From Ooceraea biroi (lineage: Eukaryota; Arthropoda; Insecta; Hymenoptera; Formicidae), in contig NC_039515.1 in assembly GCF_003672135.1 (NCBI RefSeq), positions 8,990,001-9,054,000 of the forward strand: a stretch of DNA of 64,000 bases, read 5' to 3'. Below the pieces are notes generated by a model that was given only the letters and a program-made list of their open reading frames with translations, ran no database searches and was not told the origin of the DNA. Below, in pieces: positions 13,201 through 25,766 of the stretch. Every line of letters begins with the position of its first letter. Within the stretch, counting starts at the first letter, position 1. A program made the translations under genes and the position numbers.

Positions 13201-16200
13201 TCATCCGCCAATCTCCGATCATCTCTTCTAATCGGGCAACGAAAGCGCACTCTCATCTCCTCGACTCTTACCTTTACTCGATCCTTTGTCCAATTGCCAA
13301 TTGATCGCGAGGCAGGGCACAAATGGAAATCTGGATGGCGGCGATAGCCGCCAGCCGAAGCATTTGTTATACATACTGCCTGATGAATCGTGCATCTCGG
13401 ACGCAGCGATGCGTACTGCGCTGCACAACTGCGATCGCCCTCAGCGATGCGCCGCCGTCGTTTGATTATACAAGTTAATTACTGTTAATAATTCGGGATG
13501 GCATGCACGTCTCGGTGATCACTTCTGCTCCCGGCGGAGGTCATTAACCCTTCCGAGAGCCGCGTTGTTTAATTGTTGTTTCTGTACCGCGTTACCGCGG
13601 CGGTTGCAAGTTTATAGAAAATATTGCTCTTAGCTGTCGCGCTGATTGGAACAACTCCTCCGTATGTGCAACCTATTGACATAATTCGCAACAAGTCCCC
13701 TCATAGAGGAGCTATTGATCGCGTAAAGGTTTTTCTAAAAATGGACGCTGACGAGAATCTTGGAAGGGTTAATCTTGCGGGTCGCGCAATCAGCCGGAGA
13801 ATCGATCGAGCGGGGTGCCGATAATGTCGTGTGACATGTTCGAGATGACGAAAACCGAACACGGCTGTTTTACGTCAGACACGATGCAGTGATGTAGTTT
13901 GTTGCGATGTTTTCTTCGAACTCACGCGACTTGGAATTGCAAAAATTCGGAGACCCTTAAAAGCTCGAGCGTTAGATTCCAGCGTGTTCTCGCGGAGTTT
14001 GCATCACTGATTGTTCAACTGATTGACAAGCGCAACACACCCTAGAGCTTCCCGAAAGAGAACTAGAAACAGCCGCCATTTCGGCGGCTCGCGAAAGAGG
14101 ATAAGATCATTTGCCAAAGCTGTTCTCTCGTCTTCCCGCAGCGATTATTAATATTATTATTGTTTATCATTATCACACATGAGAAGCAGCAGTGACCTCC
14201 CCCTCCTCCTGCCCCCTTTGGCTTAGCTGCTGATCCATTTAAAATCATGTACAATGTTCATGTTTGTCATACTAAACAGCTTTCATTCGATTGTCACATA
14301 AATATACAGTGTTTGATGTTCAAAGTAACTGTGTCCTGTAACGTGCGCGAGATATTCCGACAATTATTACGCCGTCGCGAAGGTTCACCAATTTGAATCT
14401 GAACGAGTGTTGGAGGATGCGCGAAAGGTGGACGGCATCCTACGATTCGGAATTTTCGTACTTGGGTCACGGCTAATCAAAAAATTGTCAAAATCAAAAG
14501 AAGGAAGACGATGAAAAAGGAGCCATATCAAAACAATAATTGAGAGTAAAATGGGTGAAAATGGCGATATACGTATACACGTGAAGCACAGAATGTTCGC
14601 GCGAGCCTAATGAATTTTCCTGGAATCCTCCGCGCCTCTCTCGACAGGACGTCGTCACTTCCGATGTTAATATTCGCAGTTAACGTTATAATAATGTATC
14701 AAATGATAACTGGCAATATGGAAACTCGCAAGCCAATGAGCATAAAAATCAAACTAAAATAACTCGTCGTCTCGTTGTCTCGTCAAATGTGCATGCTCCT
14801 GCATGCAAGAGAGAAAAAGAGATCACTTTCGACACCGTGAAAATCAAATCCCTTCTCCCTGCATACAAGATTGTATTTCTTTCTAAGTCTAGGTGTATAC
14901 GCAGAGGCTCGTCGGTGAGAAGAAGTTAAGCCGTTCGCGCGTTTGGTACCGCACGCGTGTGCGATCTACGTGTGCGACACGTTTCGAAAAGTGCGTGTAG
15001 AGTGATGCGAGGAGAAAATATTTTCTACCATGTAATTCCTCACCTCACGGACCTTTATGACTTATGGAAGTTTGCTTTTGAGCTCTTACACGAACGTCGC
15101 GTCGCGCGTATATATCAGAATTAACTCTTCTACGCGCGGCGGATATTTTAACCGGATCTCTGAGGATTAATTTGAGAAATTAATGGATGCGTCGCGTATG
15201 TGGAGTCGCGCACGTGTCGTCGCTAAGCGCCTAGGTCTAGCTCCCGTATTACAGCATATCATCATTACGCGTAAAGCGAATCTATCGATAAATCATAAGA
15301 TAGCGTTATCTCTGTTCTATGGGCTCTTCTCTAATTACTATTAATCCTTCATCCCCTTTTATCCTTCCCCGTTAATCCTTCGACCGGTAAATTCAATTCC
15401 ACCGAATTCTCTATTCCCGTTCAAACTAACCCAAGTCGAAGCATCTTGCAAAAGTGCAAAGTTGCAGTTTCACAAGTCGCATCGACGAGGCCAGCTTATA
15501 TTTTAGTGTACGCGCGATGTGGCCGGAAGTGGACTCGTATGTGCCGGTTGAAAGCATTAAATGTCTTCGATGAGCGTTACATCTATTTTACAATGAGCGC
15601 TAATTACATACGCGATTGGAACCATTCGCACACATAATTCTGCCCGAAGGATTCTTTTCTTTTCCTTTGAAACACTCGAGAAATGTCTAATCCCATCGCG
15701 CTCTTACACGGAATGCCATGAGTCATCCTTTTCAATTCTGATTACCGTGGGATTTTCCGATTGTAATGATTGTATAGGATTGCGTAATCCTCAAGTGCTT
15801 AATTGCAAGTGTGCAGTTACCTCTCGATGTAGAATAGGTGTAATGAGTATTGTGCTTGACTTCTCTGTGTGGAGCTCGCAGGAGGCTCTCCGTGTTTTAA
15901 TCGCATTGTAACATAGCATGATAGAAGGTACATCAGTAAAAAAAACCTAGAGACTAATTTTTCAGATCCTTCGACAATTACACGAGACGTTCCGCGGAAG
16001 ATGCACGTCGGTAGCGAATTTTTATTCTTAGAGAAATTACGGAATGATAATATTATGGATATTATTTATATTATAAAATTATGGAATAGATTTCTAGAGA
16101 TAAACTAGATATAAAAAGGTAAATTAGATTTTGTATGTCGGTACTTTGAATTGCAAAGGTGCTAGAGAATGATCGATCAAGATTTTAATTCGCATTTCAG

Positions 16201-17969
16201 ATCGCGCGTTGAAAGTCTTACGAGAAAAATGATTCCTTTCCGTATGTCTCTTGCGGACGATTTTCGATCATCCGCGTGCAGTTTTTTGGAACGTCTCATA
16301 GATATTCTAGATATATTACGATAAGAGAATTATTTAGAGAATTTTATTCATTATTATAACTAAAACAATTAGTGTAGACGGATCGCCGTTCTATTACGGA
16401 CCGTTAAGTTTCATAATTGATCTTGTTGATTTAACGTTAGTACAACTATATAAAGATTTGCAACAAACTCTTTTGATCATTTTGCTCGCCGAAAATTTTC
16501 TACGCATTTCGTTAACGTAAGGGGAACGCAACTGCCTTCCAACGATTTAGATAAATGAATAATTTGTTTAAATCGCTGACCCACGCGTGGTTGTTTCACG
16601 ATTGACATTATTCGATCGCTTAGATCGTATAGTTTAGGATAGTTCCTGAATTTGGTGTATCGTAGCTCGATGAAGTGATTTTCTTTACAAACTACTATAA
16701 AAGTTGTATAATGCATCTACTTACTTATTGAAGTAATTGTGTAACCATTACACATGTAACAAAAATCCAATGTTGTCAATAAAAGTAAAAATATTATATA
16801 TATATGCACACCAGATGATACGCATTCATGTTGCGTTGATCAATATTCTGGAGTAGGAATAAAAAAAAGAAACTACAAAGTAATAGTCTCTGGAGATAGA
16901 TCTCTCGTTTTATTTGTAAAATGTATCGATACAAAAATTACAAAAGTGCTCGATTATTAATATCATTAACATTTCGAATAAGAGTATATCAAATAACATC
17001 AAAAATGCATGGACGGGTATGAAATTTTTTTCCTTCGGTAATGTGCTATATAAATTGCTGTATAAATAATTAGCTTGATTTTATAAAAATTTCTTAAGCA
17101 GCCATATTACACTGATTTCCGAAGAAATACGTATCTACGTTAATGACAGACATATTACGAAGGTAAAATGGACGGAATATCGAATCAGTTGCTTAACTTA
17201 CATGATTAATACTGTTTATATACAGTATATACGAGATTCGTGTCCCGAAAAAAAGAGTAAATGCAAAATTGTTTCATCGTTCGTGTACTGAACTTACGTT
17301 AATAAAAATTCTAATCGACAGTCTTGTCTTATTATCTGTTGAGTTTCATCTTCAGTAGAAAATATCGTGTATCGAGGTGCGACTTTTTCGGGACAGTTTG
17401 TGCTATCCGTTCTCACGCCACGGAGACGGACAACTTTCTGGAATATGCTTTACCCTCCCAATCTTGGTCGGACGGCAACGCATGGTGTCGCAATTTGCAA
17501 ACACGCGCGCCATACTTGAGCATCAAGATTATGACGCAAACGATGAACATCGTCAGGCAGGCCGTGGCGGGCCAAAAAACGTGCAAACCCATTGCGAGTG
17601 ATTATCTATTGGCCTGAGATAATTCTTATCAATTATCTGCGACTATGTCGAATACACGCAAAGGAGTTATTAAAATACGTTGCCTGATATTAATCAATAA
17701 TCACCTCTCGACGAATAAACTTTCGGTAAAATAATGCTAAAAAAGTAAAAATTGTTCTTAATGCAGGCAGAGAGCAACGATGATGGCGTATGACGGTGAG
17801 AGGTTTAGCAGACAGGGGCCACGTCAACACAATTAGCTGAGTGCAAGGGCTAATTAGGCTCTATTGGACTCGATTAAATGTTGGCTTTGGGTGTATACTG
17901 AAGCGTAGGTGCCGCTACTGCTTTCCGATACCGTGCTGATCGCTGGATCGACGTTGCTGGTGTACTACT
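13201..17969. other. Intergenic region between miple and a convergent membrane-protein gene
   Basis: Probable miple 3' UTR at the left end, then AT-rich intergenic DNA. No protein-coding gene is recognised. There is a short TA-rich run near 16790-16805. The genes on either side face each other, so 3' UTRs from both probably occupy the edges. No clear AATAAA was found close to the miple stop. Confidence 0.5.
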
Positions 17970-18740
17970 TCAGATCTCACTCTCGCGCTTCTGCATCTCC
18001 AGGTATTCCTGTGGCTGAGGTGTAGGACCTTGAGACTCCGGATCGTGATACTCGTGGATGATCTCGTGCCTCACTTGTGGATGTTTGATACGGCCTGGCT
18101 CCAACTCGCTCAGATCAAGCGGTGGTGTTTTGTGTGGCAACACAGTCCATAGAGGCTGAATCCACCTATTACCTAAATCCACCAACAAGATAGTATATTA
18201 TTAAAGAAAAGTTGTATCAGTGACAATTGCAACAATATAACAAGCAAATTGTTACACAGATACTTAATTCCTTGCATTGGTATTTAAATGATTGCACTAG
18301 ACATATATATCCATTTAAGTCTTCAGAGAAAAAAAAAACAGAAACAAATGTTCAACTTTTTCCAAGATATTTCTTCTTTTTCTCAAATTTTCTAGAATAC
18401 ATCGAAAAAATTGCTTCTTATTCTACGAGCATAGATCTTGATTTTAATTCACGAGTAATACAAAATGTAAATGCCAGTTAAAGCATTCATGAAATGCGCA
18501 ATTCTAATGCAAGGAACGAGAATATGAATGCTAGGAACGCCCTGTCTCACCGGTGTGGCGATTCTGCCAGTACTGCCGATGCCGCGAGCACCAGCAGAAC
18601 GCAATGTTCAGAATGAACAGGAACCCGCCCAGCACGGAGCAAAGGGCCACTGCGACATAGAATGGCGTGAAGTCGCCGTACTCGTGTTCCTTGAAGTACG
18701 GATTCTTCAGGTACTCGTCACGCTCGTCTAGAATGGACAT
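17970..18740 (-). CDS. Small single-pass membrane protein, function unknown
   Basis: Two exons on the minus strand: 18740-18551 and 18172-17970 (393 nt, 130 residues). The donor GTGAGA and an acceptor ending in TTTAG join in frame through a split glycine codon. I do not recognise a named family. Residues 1-27 are charged and aromatic-rich without a signal peptide. Residues about 28-51 (FYVAVALCSVLGG onward) form one strong hydrophobic helix ending in CWCS. A basic and aromatic patch follows (RHRQYWQNRHTGNRW), predicting a cytosolic C-terminus. The tail is Pro/Glu/His-rich with several PxP-like turns, and carries Y120-L-E-M123, a YxxM motif. The ordered, non-repetitive composition and clean splice sites argue for a real gene. 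It lies about 0.8 kb downstream of TRMT13 on the same strand. Confidence 0.8.
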
Positions 18741-19519
18741 GTCACAATGTTAACACTATCTCTCTCGCTTACGCTCTGAAAAAAAAGAGAAAGAGGGAAG
18801 CCCATTCAGTGTGATGAGGAGTAGGCCGCTTTGACATCACGCGCTCTCAGGCGTGGCGTGCCGTACACAGAAGACGCGTACGAAAAATCGCACGAAACGA
18901 AACTGGCATGGAATATCACCGATATCGTTATCGCTTATAAATGCACACACCTGGCGCACGCAGGTGCCACAAAGTGCACGGATACCGAAATAGGTCACCG
19001 AGAGCACGCACACGCTGAATTTACGGGAATTACATGTGTGTAATGCTCGAGCTCGTACGTACCTCCTTCGTGGTTTTTCTTTTCGTTCTCGTGTATCACG
19101 TATCGGTGATATTTAATTCCACTCGTCAGTACGGCGGCGATACACTTTGCAAATCGACCGTTGAACAGACGCGCAACATCAAACTAAGGACGCATCGCCT
19201 CGTACAGCCCCGTACGCTGGAATGTTTGAACAGAGTTAGATCACTCGTATTGGGCGGGGCATCCCCCTTTCAGAGGGGGAAAGTTATTTTTGACTTGCGT
19301 ACTACTTGAGCTCGTTGGGTCGTTAAGTTCAAAGTTCGTCTTATCGACTGTCGGTAATTGGTTTGTTTAATCGTTTGTCGGAGAAAATAGATGGCATTAC
19401 TATCATCATTACGAATCGAAAAATTTAAATTACATAAGAATGTATTTATTGACGAATAGAGTTAAAAATAATGTAAATGTTGAAATAACACTATAAGCGA
19501 TAAACGTAAAATGTCTGTA
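18741..19519 (-). other. Spacer between TRMT13 and the membrane-protein gene
   Basis: Contains the TRMT13 3' end, with a minus-strand AATAAA at 19445-19450, about 70 nt after its stop, and the presumed promoter or 5' UTR of the downstream membrane-protein gene. No other coding sequence is recognised. Confidence 0.55.
19445..19450 (-). promoter_or_regulatory. TRMT13 poly(A) signal candidate
   Basis: Canonical AATAAA on the minus strand about 70 nt past the TRMT13 stop codon, the expected distance for a short 3' UTR. Confidence 0.6.
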
Positions 19520-21354
19520 TCACGTTGAACGTTCTCGTTCTCGTTCTTGTTTCGCCACAATACACATATTTTCTAAGGAAACGTTGGTGGAGGTGTAATA
19601 AAATAGTTCAGCCTGAAATCCAACGCTTTGCAAAAACACCAAGCGACCCCAGTTTAGTAGCGTTTTAGCTTTCCGCCCGACAAATTCGCGTTCATTTAAT
19701 AATTCCGAAGATTGATCGATATCCTTCCCACTATGTTGCTCGTTGAAGACTTCATGTTGCGATTTAGCATCATTTTTCAAACGACCGCCACAAGTCGCCC
19801 AACTGACGATTTTGCACAAAACAGGGAACTCGTCTGCGGTGAAGCCGCACTGTTGTAGGTATTCTTTGCCTATGTAAGACGAGTACTCGCATTTGTGATG
19901 GCAGCAAAACGCGACGACTAGGCCGCAAACGTTGACTTTGGGCTCATCGTTCATTGACTTTACCAGGCAGCGTATCGCCAGATCTAAAAAAGGCAACACT
20001 TGATTACAGGAGCATTTGCAGATGGCGAGAGTTTACTCAATGGTGCACAACGGCACGTGCGAAATGAGCGCAACGTGTGCATACCTGTCGCCGTGCCGCA
20101 AAGATGCTTCGCTATACCAACTTTGTTTTTAATTGACTGCATCTCCGCGATCTGGTTCAACCGCAGATCGGCAATGTCCGCATGCACTCTCTTTACCATT
20201 AAACAGCTCTCTTCTCTTTTGAGTTTATTGTCATTTTTGTGCCGATGACTGGAACGATCAACCAGCAAAATGCAACTGTTCGATTTGTGTTTTATAATCT
20301 GCCCCAACCAATATGTTAATTGAGCTGTTAAAATATGATTTCGATTTTAGTATGCGTTTCGATTATGCGATTTATTTGGAATTATAATAAGTTGTTCAAG
20401 TAACGACAATATCTGTTTTTTTTTAATTGGAAAAGTTCAAAGAAATTTCAAGAAAAATTTGGTGGGTGATAAAGATATACCTCTTCCCGCTCCAAATTCA
20501 ATAAAACAAGTATCATCCTGTAGGAGACCAGCTTGCTCTAAATGTCCAAGCAAAGATGCATTTTGAAGCAAGTGTTTTCTTGCATTATTGCCGCAAGGTT
20601 CGTCGCTCAATCTAGCTTTCAACGTGTCGTGTTGGAGTATGACCGTCGAAAATTTTGGCAATTTTTCTAAAGAAAAATATTACGTTTAGTGGATTAAAAG
20701 CATCAAAAATGTCGCAAATAAAAAAGATGTTTTAAAATAATATGCAATGTCTAGGATGATGAAATTGAAAAACAATTTATCACAATAAAAAGCTTTGAAT
20801 CTATAGGTAATTAAATACTAATTATTATTTAAAATCTAAATTACAGTTTAAACTTTACAATCCAAAATACAATTTACATTTAGATATAAAACTGCAATGA
20901 AAATTTTAAATATAAATAATTTTACCATAGGCGGAGTGGATCTTCTTTATCACCGTATTCACCACAGTTTCGTCAAGCTGCGATAATGGCACGTGCAGTG
21001 TCACTGTCGTCGTCTCGCTGTCCAAGTTCACGCCTTTGACCACAAACGCAGGCTGCGCGTCTAATCTTTGTTTAGCGTTGCACACGTTTAAATGCTTCGT
21101 TAATTTCGATTGATAACACGTGCTGGAAATTCGTTTATTCGATCGTGGAAAGACTCAACTATTTTATTATGATAATTTCACGTTTGATCAATGAATACTC
21201 ACTGCTTAGGATCTAGTGGACACTCGACTCTTTCATCACCTGCATCGTTCGCGTCTTGTTGATGCTCGCCGCAATATCGTTTGCCCTCTCGCACTGTCAT
21301 ACGGCAGAAACGTTTCTTCCGCTTGACAAAATACATGCAATGATTGTCTGCCAT
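19520..21354 (-). CDS. TRMT13: tRNA:m4X modification enzyme TRM13 (tRNA position-4 2'-O-methyltransferase)
   Basis: Five exons on the minus strand: 21354-21203, 21122-20926, 20666-20481, 20324-20085 and 19983-19520 (1239 nt, 412 residues). All introns are GT-AG and in phase. The enzyme methylates the 2'-oxygen of nucleotide 4 in the acceptor stem of certain tRNAs, using S-adenosylmethionine. Domain order is as in the family: a TRM13-type CCCH zinc finger with C6, C17, C28 and H31; then a CHHC zinc finger of the U11-48K type with C45, H51, H61 and C65. The methyltransferase domain has the SAM-binding motif FIEFGAGRAQLTYW, the conserved KHLCGTATD segment, and the VVAFCCHHKCEY motif near the C-terminal third. 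The ATG at 21354-21352 places the first zinc finger at the extreme N-terminus, as in relatives. The reading frame is intact. A minus-strand AATAAA follows at 19445-19450. Confidence 0.95.
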
Positions 21355-21464
21355 ATGTTTTATTTATCAAACGATTAGATTCTTCACGTGAGAACAACGT
21401 GTCTATCACAGGTTAGAATTACGTCAATACAACGGTGAGGAAACATCTGTAATTATAGCTGTCA

Positions 21465-21481
21465 CCGCTAGATGGCGCCAC
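21465..21481. promoter_or_regulatory. CTCF-like motif upstream of TRMT13
   Basis: CCGCTAGATGGCGCCAC agrees with the known insect CTCF core AGRKGGCGC and, apart from one base, with the longer consensus. It lies about 110 bp upstream of the TRMT13 start codon. Function is inferred from the motif only. Confidence 0.35.
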
Positions 21482-21919
21482 CACTCACTTTTTCCGCGCT
21501 GAGATCAGAATTAGTTCTGCTCATGTCGTAGGGAGACCGCTGCAAGTACGATTGCCGGTGAATATTCGAAATCAGTCTTCGTTGGACGTTCCAATTGTCG
21601 CGATCGAATGATTTCTCAAGCACAAAAACGACCAGGAATACTTATTCTATTATGTTAAGTGTGTCTGAAGAAAAATCGCGTTATGAATATCGCGAATATC
21701 CTAACAAGAAGAAATTCTTTAACAGTGCCAGTTTTCGAAATGCCGCGTGTTGCAGCTGCCCTGAAGGACCAAAATTGAAGCTATAGATTCCAATCGGAAA
21801 GCCGTTCCGACCAGCTGGGTGCCTTCGCCGTACTTGATTTTTCTCGAATTTACCGAATCCCTTGAACGATATTTCCGGATCGCCGTATTTATTTATTGTT
21901 CACCGTTGGGGGAATCCGC

Positions 21920-21941
21920 CGCGCGCGCGCGCGCGCGCGCG
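21920..21941. repeat. (GC)n microsatellite
   Basis: Uninterrupted alternating C and G of about 22 bases, a potential Z-DNA-forming tract. Confidence 0.9.
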
Positions 21942-24900
21942 GGGTAATTCGCTAATGCAGAGCTACCCTGGTACCGGTCCGCCTCAAAGTTCGCCTTTTA
22001 CCTCCCCTCATCTTTCTCTCTTTCGCCGTGTCTTCCTCCTTTCCCTCCCGGTGGTCCTCCTCTCCCTTCTACCGCCTTTTCTCGTTCCCCCCTGCCCCGC
22101 ACCCCTCCCGTCCCCCGGACTTCACCTTGCGCTTCTCTGTAATTCCCTTTTCCCATGGCTCGTTCTCTCTGTCTCGCTACAACTTTTCCCCGGGCTTATC
22201 TCTATCCGCGCGCCCGGCGTTATCTATCCTCTTGAAGCGAGCTATTACCCGATTGTTTCTTAAATAAAATATCATTGGTGTCCCGTCGCCAACCACTCGC
22301 AATAATAATTGCCCCGCCGGTGTGTCAACCGATCCTCTCTCGCGCGACCCCTCGTCTGTCTCTCGCCGGATCTCTCCCCTTTTTTTTCCTCCCTTTTTAT
22401 CTTTCCACCCCGCTATCCGTCACGCGCGACGTGAAGGAGGAATTCGGCGGTGTGCAATGCAGTACCATCGTCTGAGATGTCATTACGTAAATAGTATCAT
22501 GTCACGTATGCCTATCGACATGTTGTGACGTACTACCGTCGCTTTTGCGTAAGCAGCTGTTCGTTGAGCAGTTAATTACTAGTTCGAAATATGAATGTTT
22601 TTATTTAATTCTTTTCTGCTCGTACCACCTGTATAATTGGGCAAATACTGGCTCTTTAAGTATCGATTGTAAATGCTTCGAAAAAGATTGTGAGTCAACA
22701 ATGAAATTATTTATTTCGGCCAGAAATTGTCGACGGTACATTGAAGAATGCCGGATGTCGAGTTAGTTAGACGATCGAAATACGCTGTCAAAATACACGG
22801 TGCACTTTGCGCGCTCGCTCGAAATACACGTGCGCTCATATTTACGAGCGTATAACAGGTCGCGAGCACTAACGATCCCTTTTTGTTTCCCCGGCAACCT
22901 CTCACTGGCGGAGCGGCGCGGTGTTAACAAGCAGAAGGGATTAAGGTGTAGATGAACAAGTGTTATCATCACAATCGAGTTCTGAGGCGCGGTAAAGGAT
23001 AGTCCCATCGGTTTGTAAGGGGTAATGTCTCGTTGTCTCGAGGGGATGCGGCGTAGGCCAAAAGGAAAAATCATTTCACGTAGCTCGCAAGAGACTTGCT
23101 GAAACTGGAACCATTGTTCCATTACTCCACTCGTCTAAAAATATGTAGTTGCAGGTAAAGTACGCGTCTCTATAAAAGAGTTTCTTTTTTTTGTGAATTT
23201 TTCATAAAGCACGCGACGCAGAGCAAAAATTATTGATCGCGTTGCTCTGATGAGTATATTTATTTGCGACTGTGAAAATTTCACAATTTCGTTTACGAGA
23301 ATTTTTTGACAGTTTTAGTACAGTGAACAGAAGAAGAAGCGTTCATCGCGGCAATGCACACGCACGCAGTTATTATCTCGTCTCTTGAAAAGACAGCGAA
23401 ATATCAGCGTGATGCTCCCCTCGTTCGCGCGTTATCAGCACAATGAAGGGAGAACCAGGCGGGAGACTATCAATAATTACCTGGACCTATGCCCGCCTAA
23501 CTTCGAGGAAGGACGATTTCTAACGATCCCTCGCCAGCGTCCAACTTCTGGACGTAATTAATTCCCGGGCTAACCTGGAATGCTATAATTAATTGCCGGT
23601 GGGGTTGATGAGGGGCAGAGCGCAACGGGTGCAACAATATGTACCCGCTTCGATTAGAAGTGCGGAGAGAGGCAGCGGCGGGAACGTGACGGGTGGGGAG
23701 GGTGTCGGGAGGGAGGAGGAACCGCCTCTCTGCTCGCAGTTATGCAATTAATTAAATTCAGTTTGTTATTTGCCGTCGACTGTTAATTGCCGCAAAACTT
23801 CAAGAAACTGCACACGCGCCTGACGTTTCGAAATGCATCGCTCGTGTTCAAGATCGCGTTGTAAAAGCTGCGTACGCCCATTGTCTTCCCGCACGTCGGG
23901 ATTAATGTCTATGAATTTCCGTCGCGCGCCCAAAAGTGTTATCTGCGCTTCCCCGTAATTGCTCATTCCGTGAAATGCAACGATAACGCTGCGTCGCTAT
24001 CTTAATCCGTAGAAAAAATGATGGGCCTTCAAGGAGGTTAATGGATTACGTCAGTGATACGCTCATAATTAACGAGCGTATAGAACCGCGTATAGAATGC
24101 GCGCGCGTACTGCTGACGCGCGTGTTTGATTTCGAATTTAATTGATACGCTCGTAAGCATAAGGCAACCGACAAATAAAGGATTAGAACGCGATAGTTGC
24201 ACGCGGGGCTTAATTAGCGAGGAGAATCTCCTTTTCTTTCACTTTCGTCTACACGGAATCATCGTACGGCGCGGCGCGGCGCGCGGCGGTTTTATTTGCC
24301 ATTCAAAATATAACGAGGGAAATTGAATTTTGATATTTTCAAAAGTGCTCTCTTGCTTAGTATGTTTACTTATTAGAGACAGAAACTTGAACGTTCTACT
24401 TTCGTGATCAAATTGCCTTCTAGTCTCTCGAAGCGTTCTTGTTGCGAAAGTGCGCTTTGGTGCATCTATTCGGGCTTTGTTTTTAACGAACGAATAAAAA
24501 GAGAAAGGACGGCAAAGACTGAAGAGAAACAGGAAGAAGAGAAGGAGGAGGACGAGAAGAAGAAACGAAAACAATCGATACGACACGCCGGCAAGGCCAA
24601 TCGGGCCGCGTTCTATTCGCGGTGTGGCCAATCAAAATGCCTACTACGTCGCCGGCAGGCCCGCTAATTAGACGCCACGTAAATCAGTCCTGAAACTCAA
24701 CGTTAATTAACACGGGTTTCCGTTGGAGTTGCTTAGCCACCTATTTATCGAACGACACAAACGCAATATGGTCGGACACGTGTACATCCGTTAAATGCCT
24801 TTCCGACTGGAGAATGTCGAGTCGCGCGCGCGCATTGCCGAGAAGTTGGCTGAAAACCGGCCGCGCGCCACCAGAACGTTCGAATCATTCGAATTAATTC

Positions 24901-25749
24901 AGCCACTTGAGAGTGAGTATTCAGGAATAGCTTCGAAATCAATTCTCTTGACACCGCGGTTAATGCTAACCGAATTAACCCTGTTCTTAGACGGTAATCC
25001 GTAACTATAATATGAAGAAGCATTACCATGTATCTGCGTTTCTTCGAACTTGTTTCATCAAGCATTGATACGATCCAAGGTTTGTAATTGAAATATTGGA
25101 TTGCGGGATTGGTGGGAAGGAAATTAATGATACTGATCATCACGGATCATGATTGCTCGTTTTCTAAAAACTTGTGATTTTTATTAATTAATAAACGTGT
25201 GTTCGTATGGTGTGTTTCCATGTGTAATTGTATTTTACAAGAGGCCGCGAAACCACATACAGACGTCGGGTCCCGAATATGAAGAGTCCGAAATAAATCA
25301 AATAACAAAATTAACTAGACGCGCATGAATCGCGGTCCACGCGCGTGCTGCTCAGCAGGAGGACTGTTCGTGCTCGCGCGCTTACTTCCGGTCCTGCAAA
25401 GTGCCAAGTGCAGTAAGCGCAGTGCCCGCGATCTACCTAACGTCATCGCACCAAACGTGATTGCACCAAACGCGCGATTCTGCCCTCTGTTCTCGCAGAT
25501 TTTTTACGATTGTCCCTGGGCTTTGTTTCTTGATCCAGAGGAGAGAATCGCCGAGAAGAGCGTTTTTGTCGCGAAACTGACAATGAGTCGAGTTGTTAAA
25601 TTTCAAAGAATGCGCAAATACATCGCGCAATAGCGTGAAGTTTAATGTTCATGCTCGGGCCAAATAATTCGACGAACCGATTAATTAATGCCAAAAGGAC
25701 AAAATCAAATAGGACTGTTAATTATTTGCGTTCCGTTGTCGGACAATGT

Positions 25750-25766
25750 GGCAGATGGCGCCACTG
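25750..25766. promoter_or_regulatory. Second CTCF-like motif
   Basis: GGCAGATGGCGCCACTG shares the 12-base AGATGGCGCCAC string with the site near 21470 and matches the AGRKGGCGC core. It lies in intergenic DNA between TRMT13 and the 3' end of the LMO4-class gene. Function is inferred from the motif only. Confidence 0.35.
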
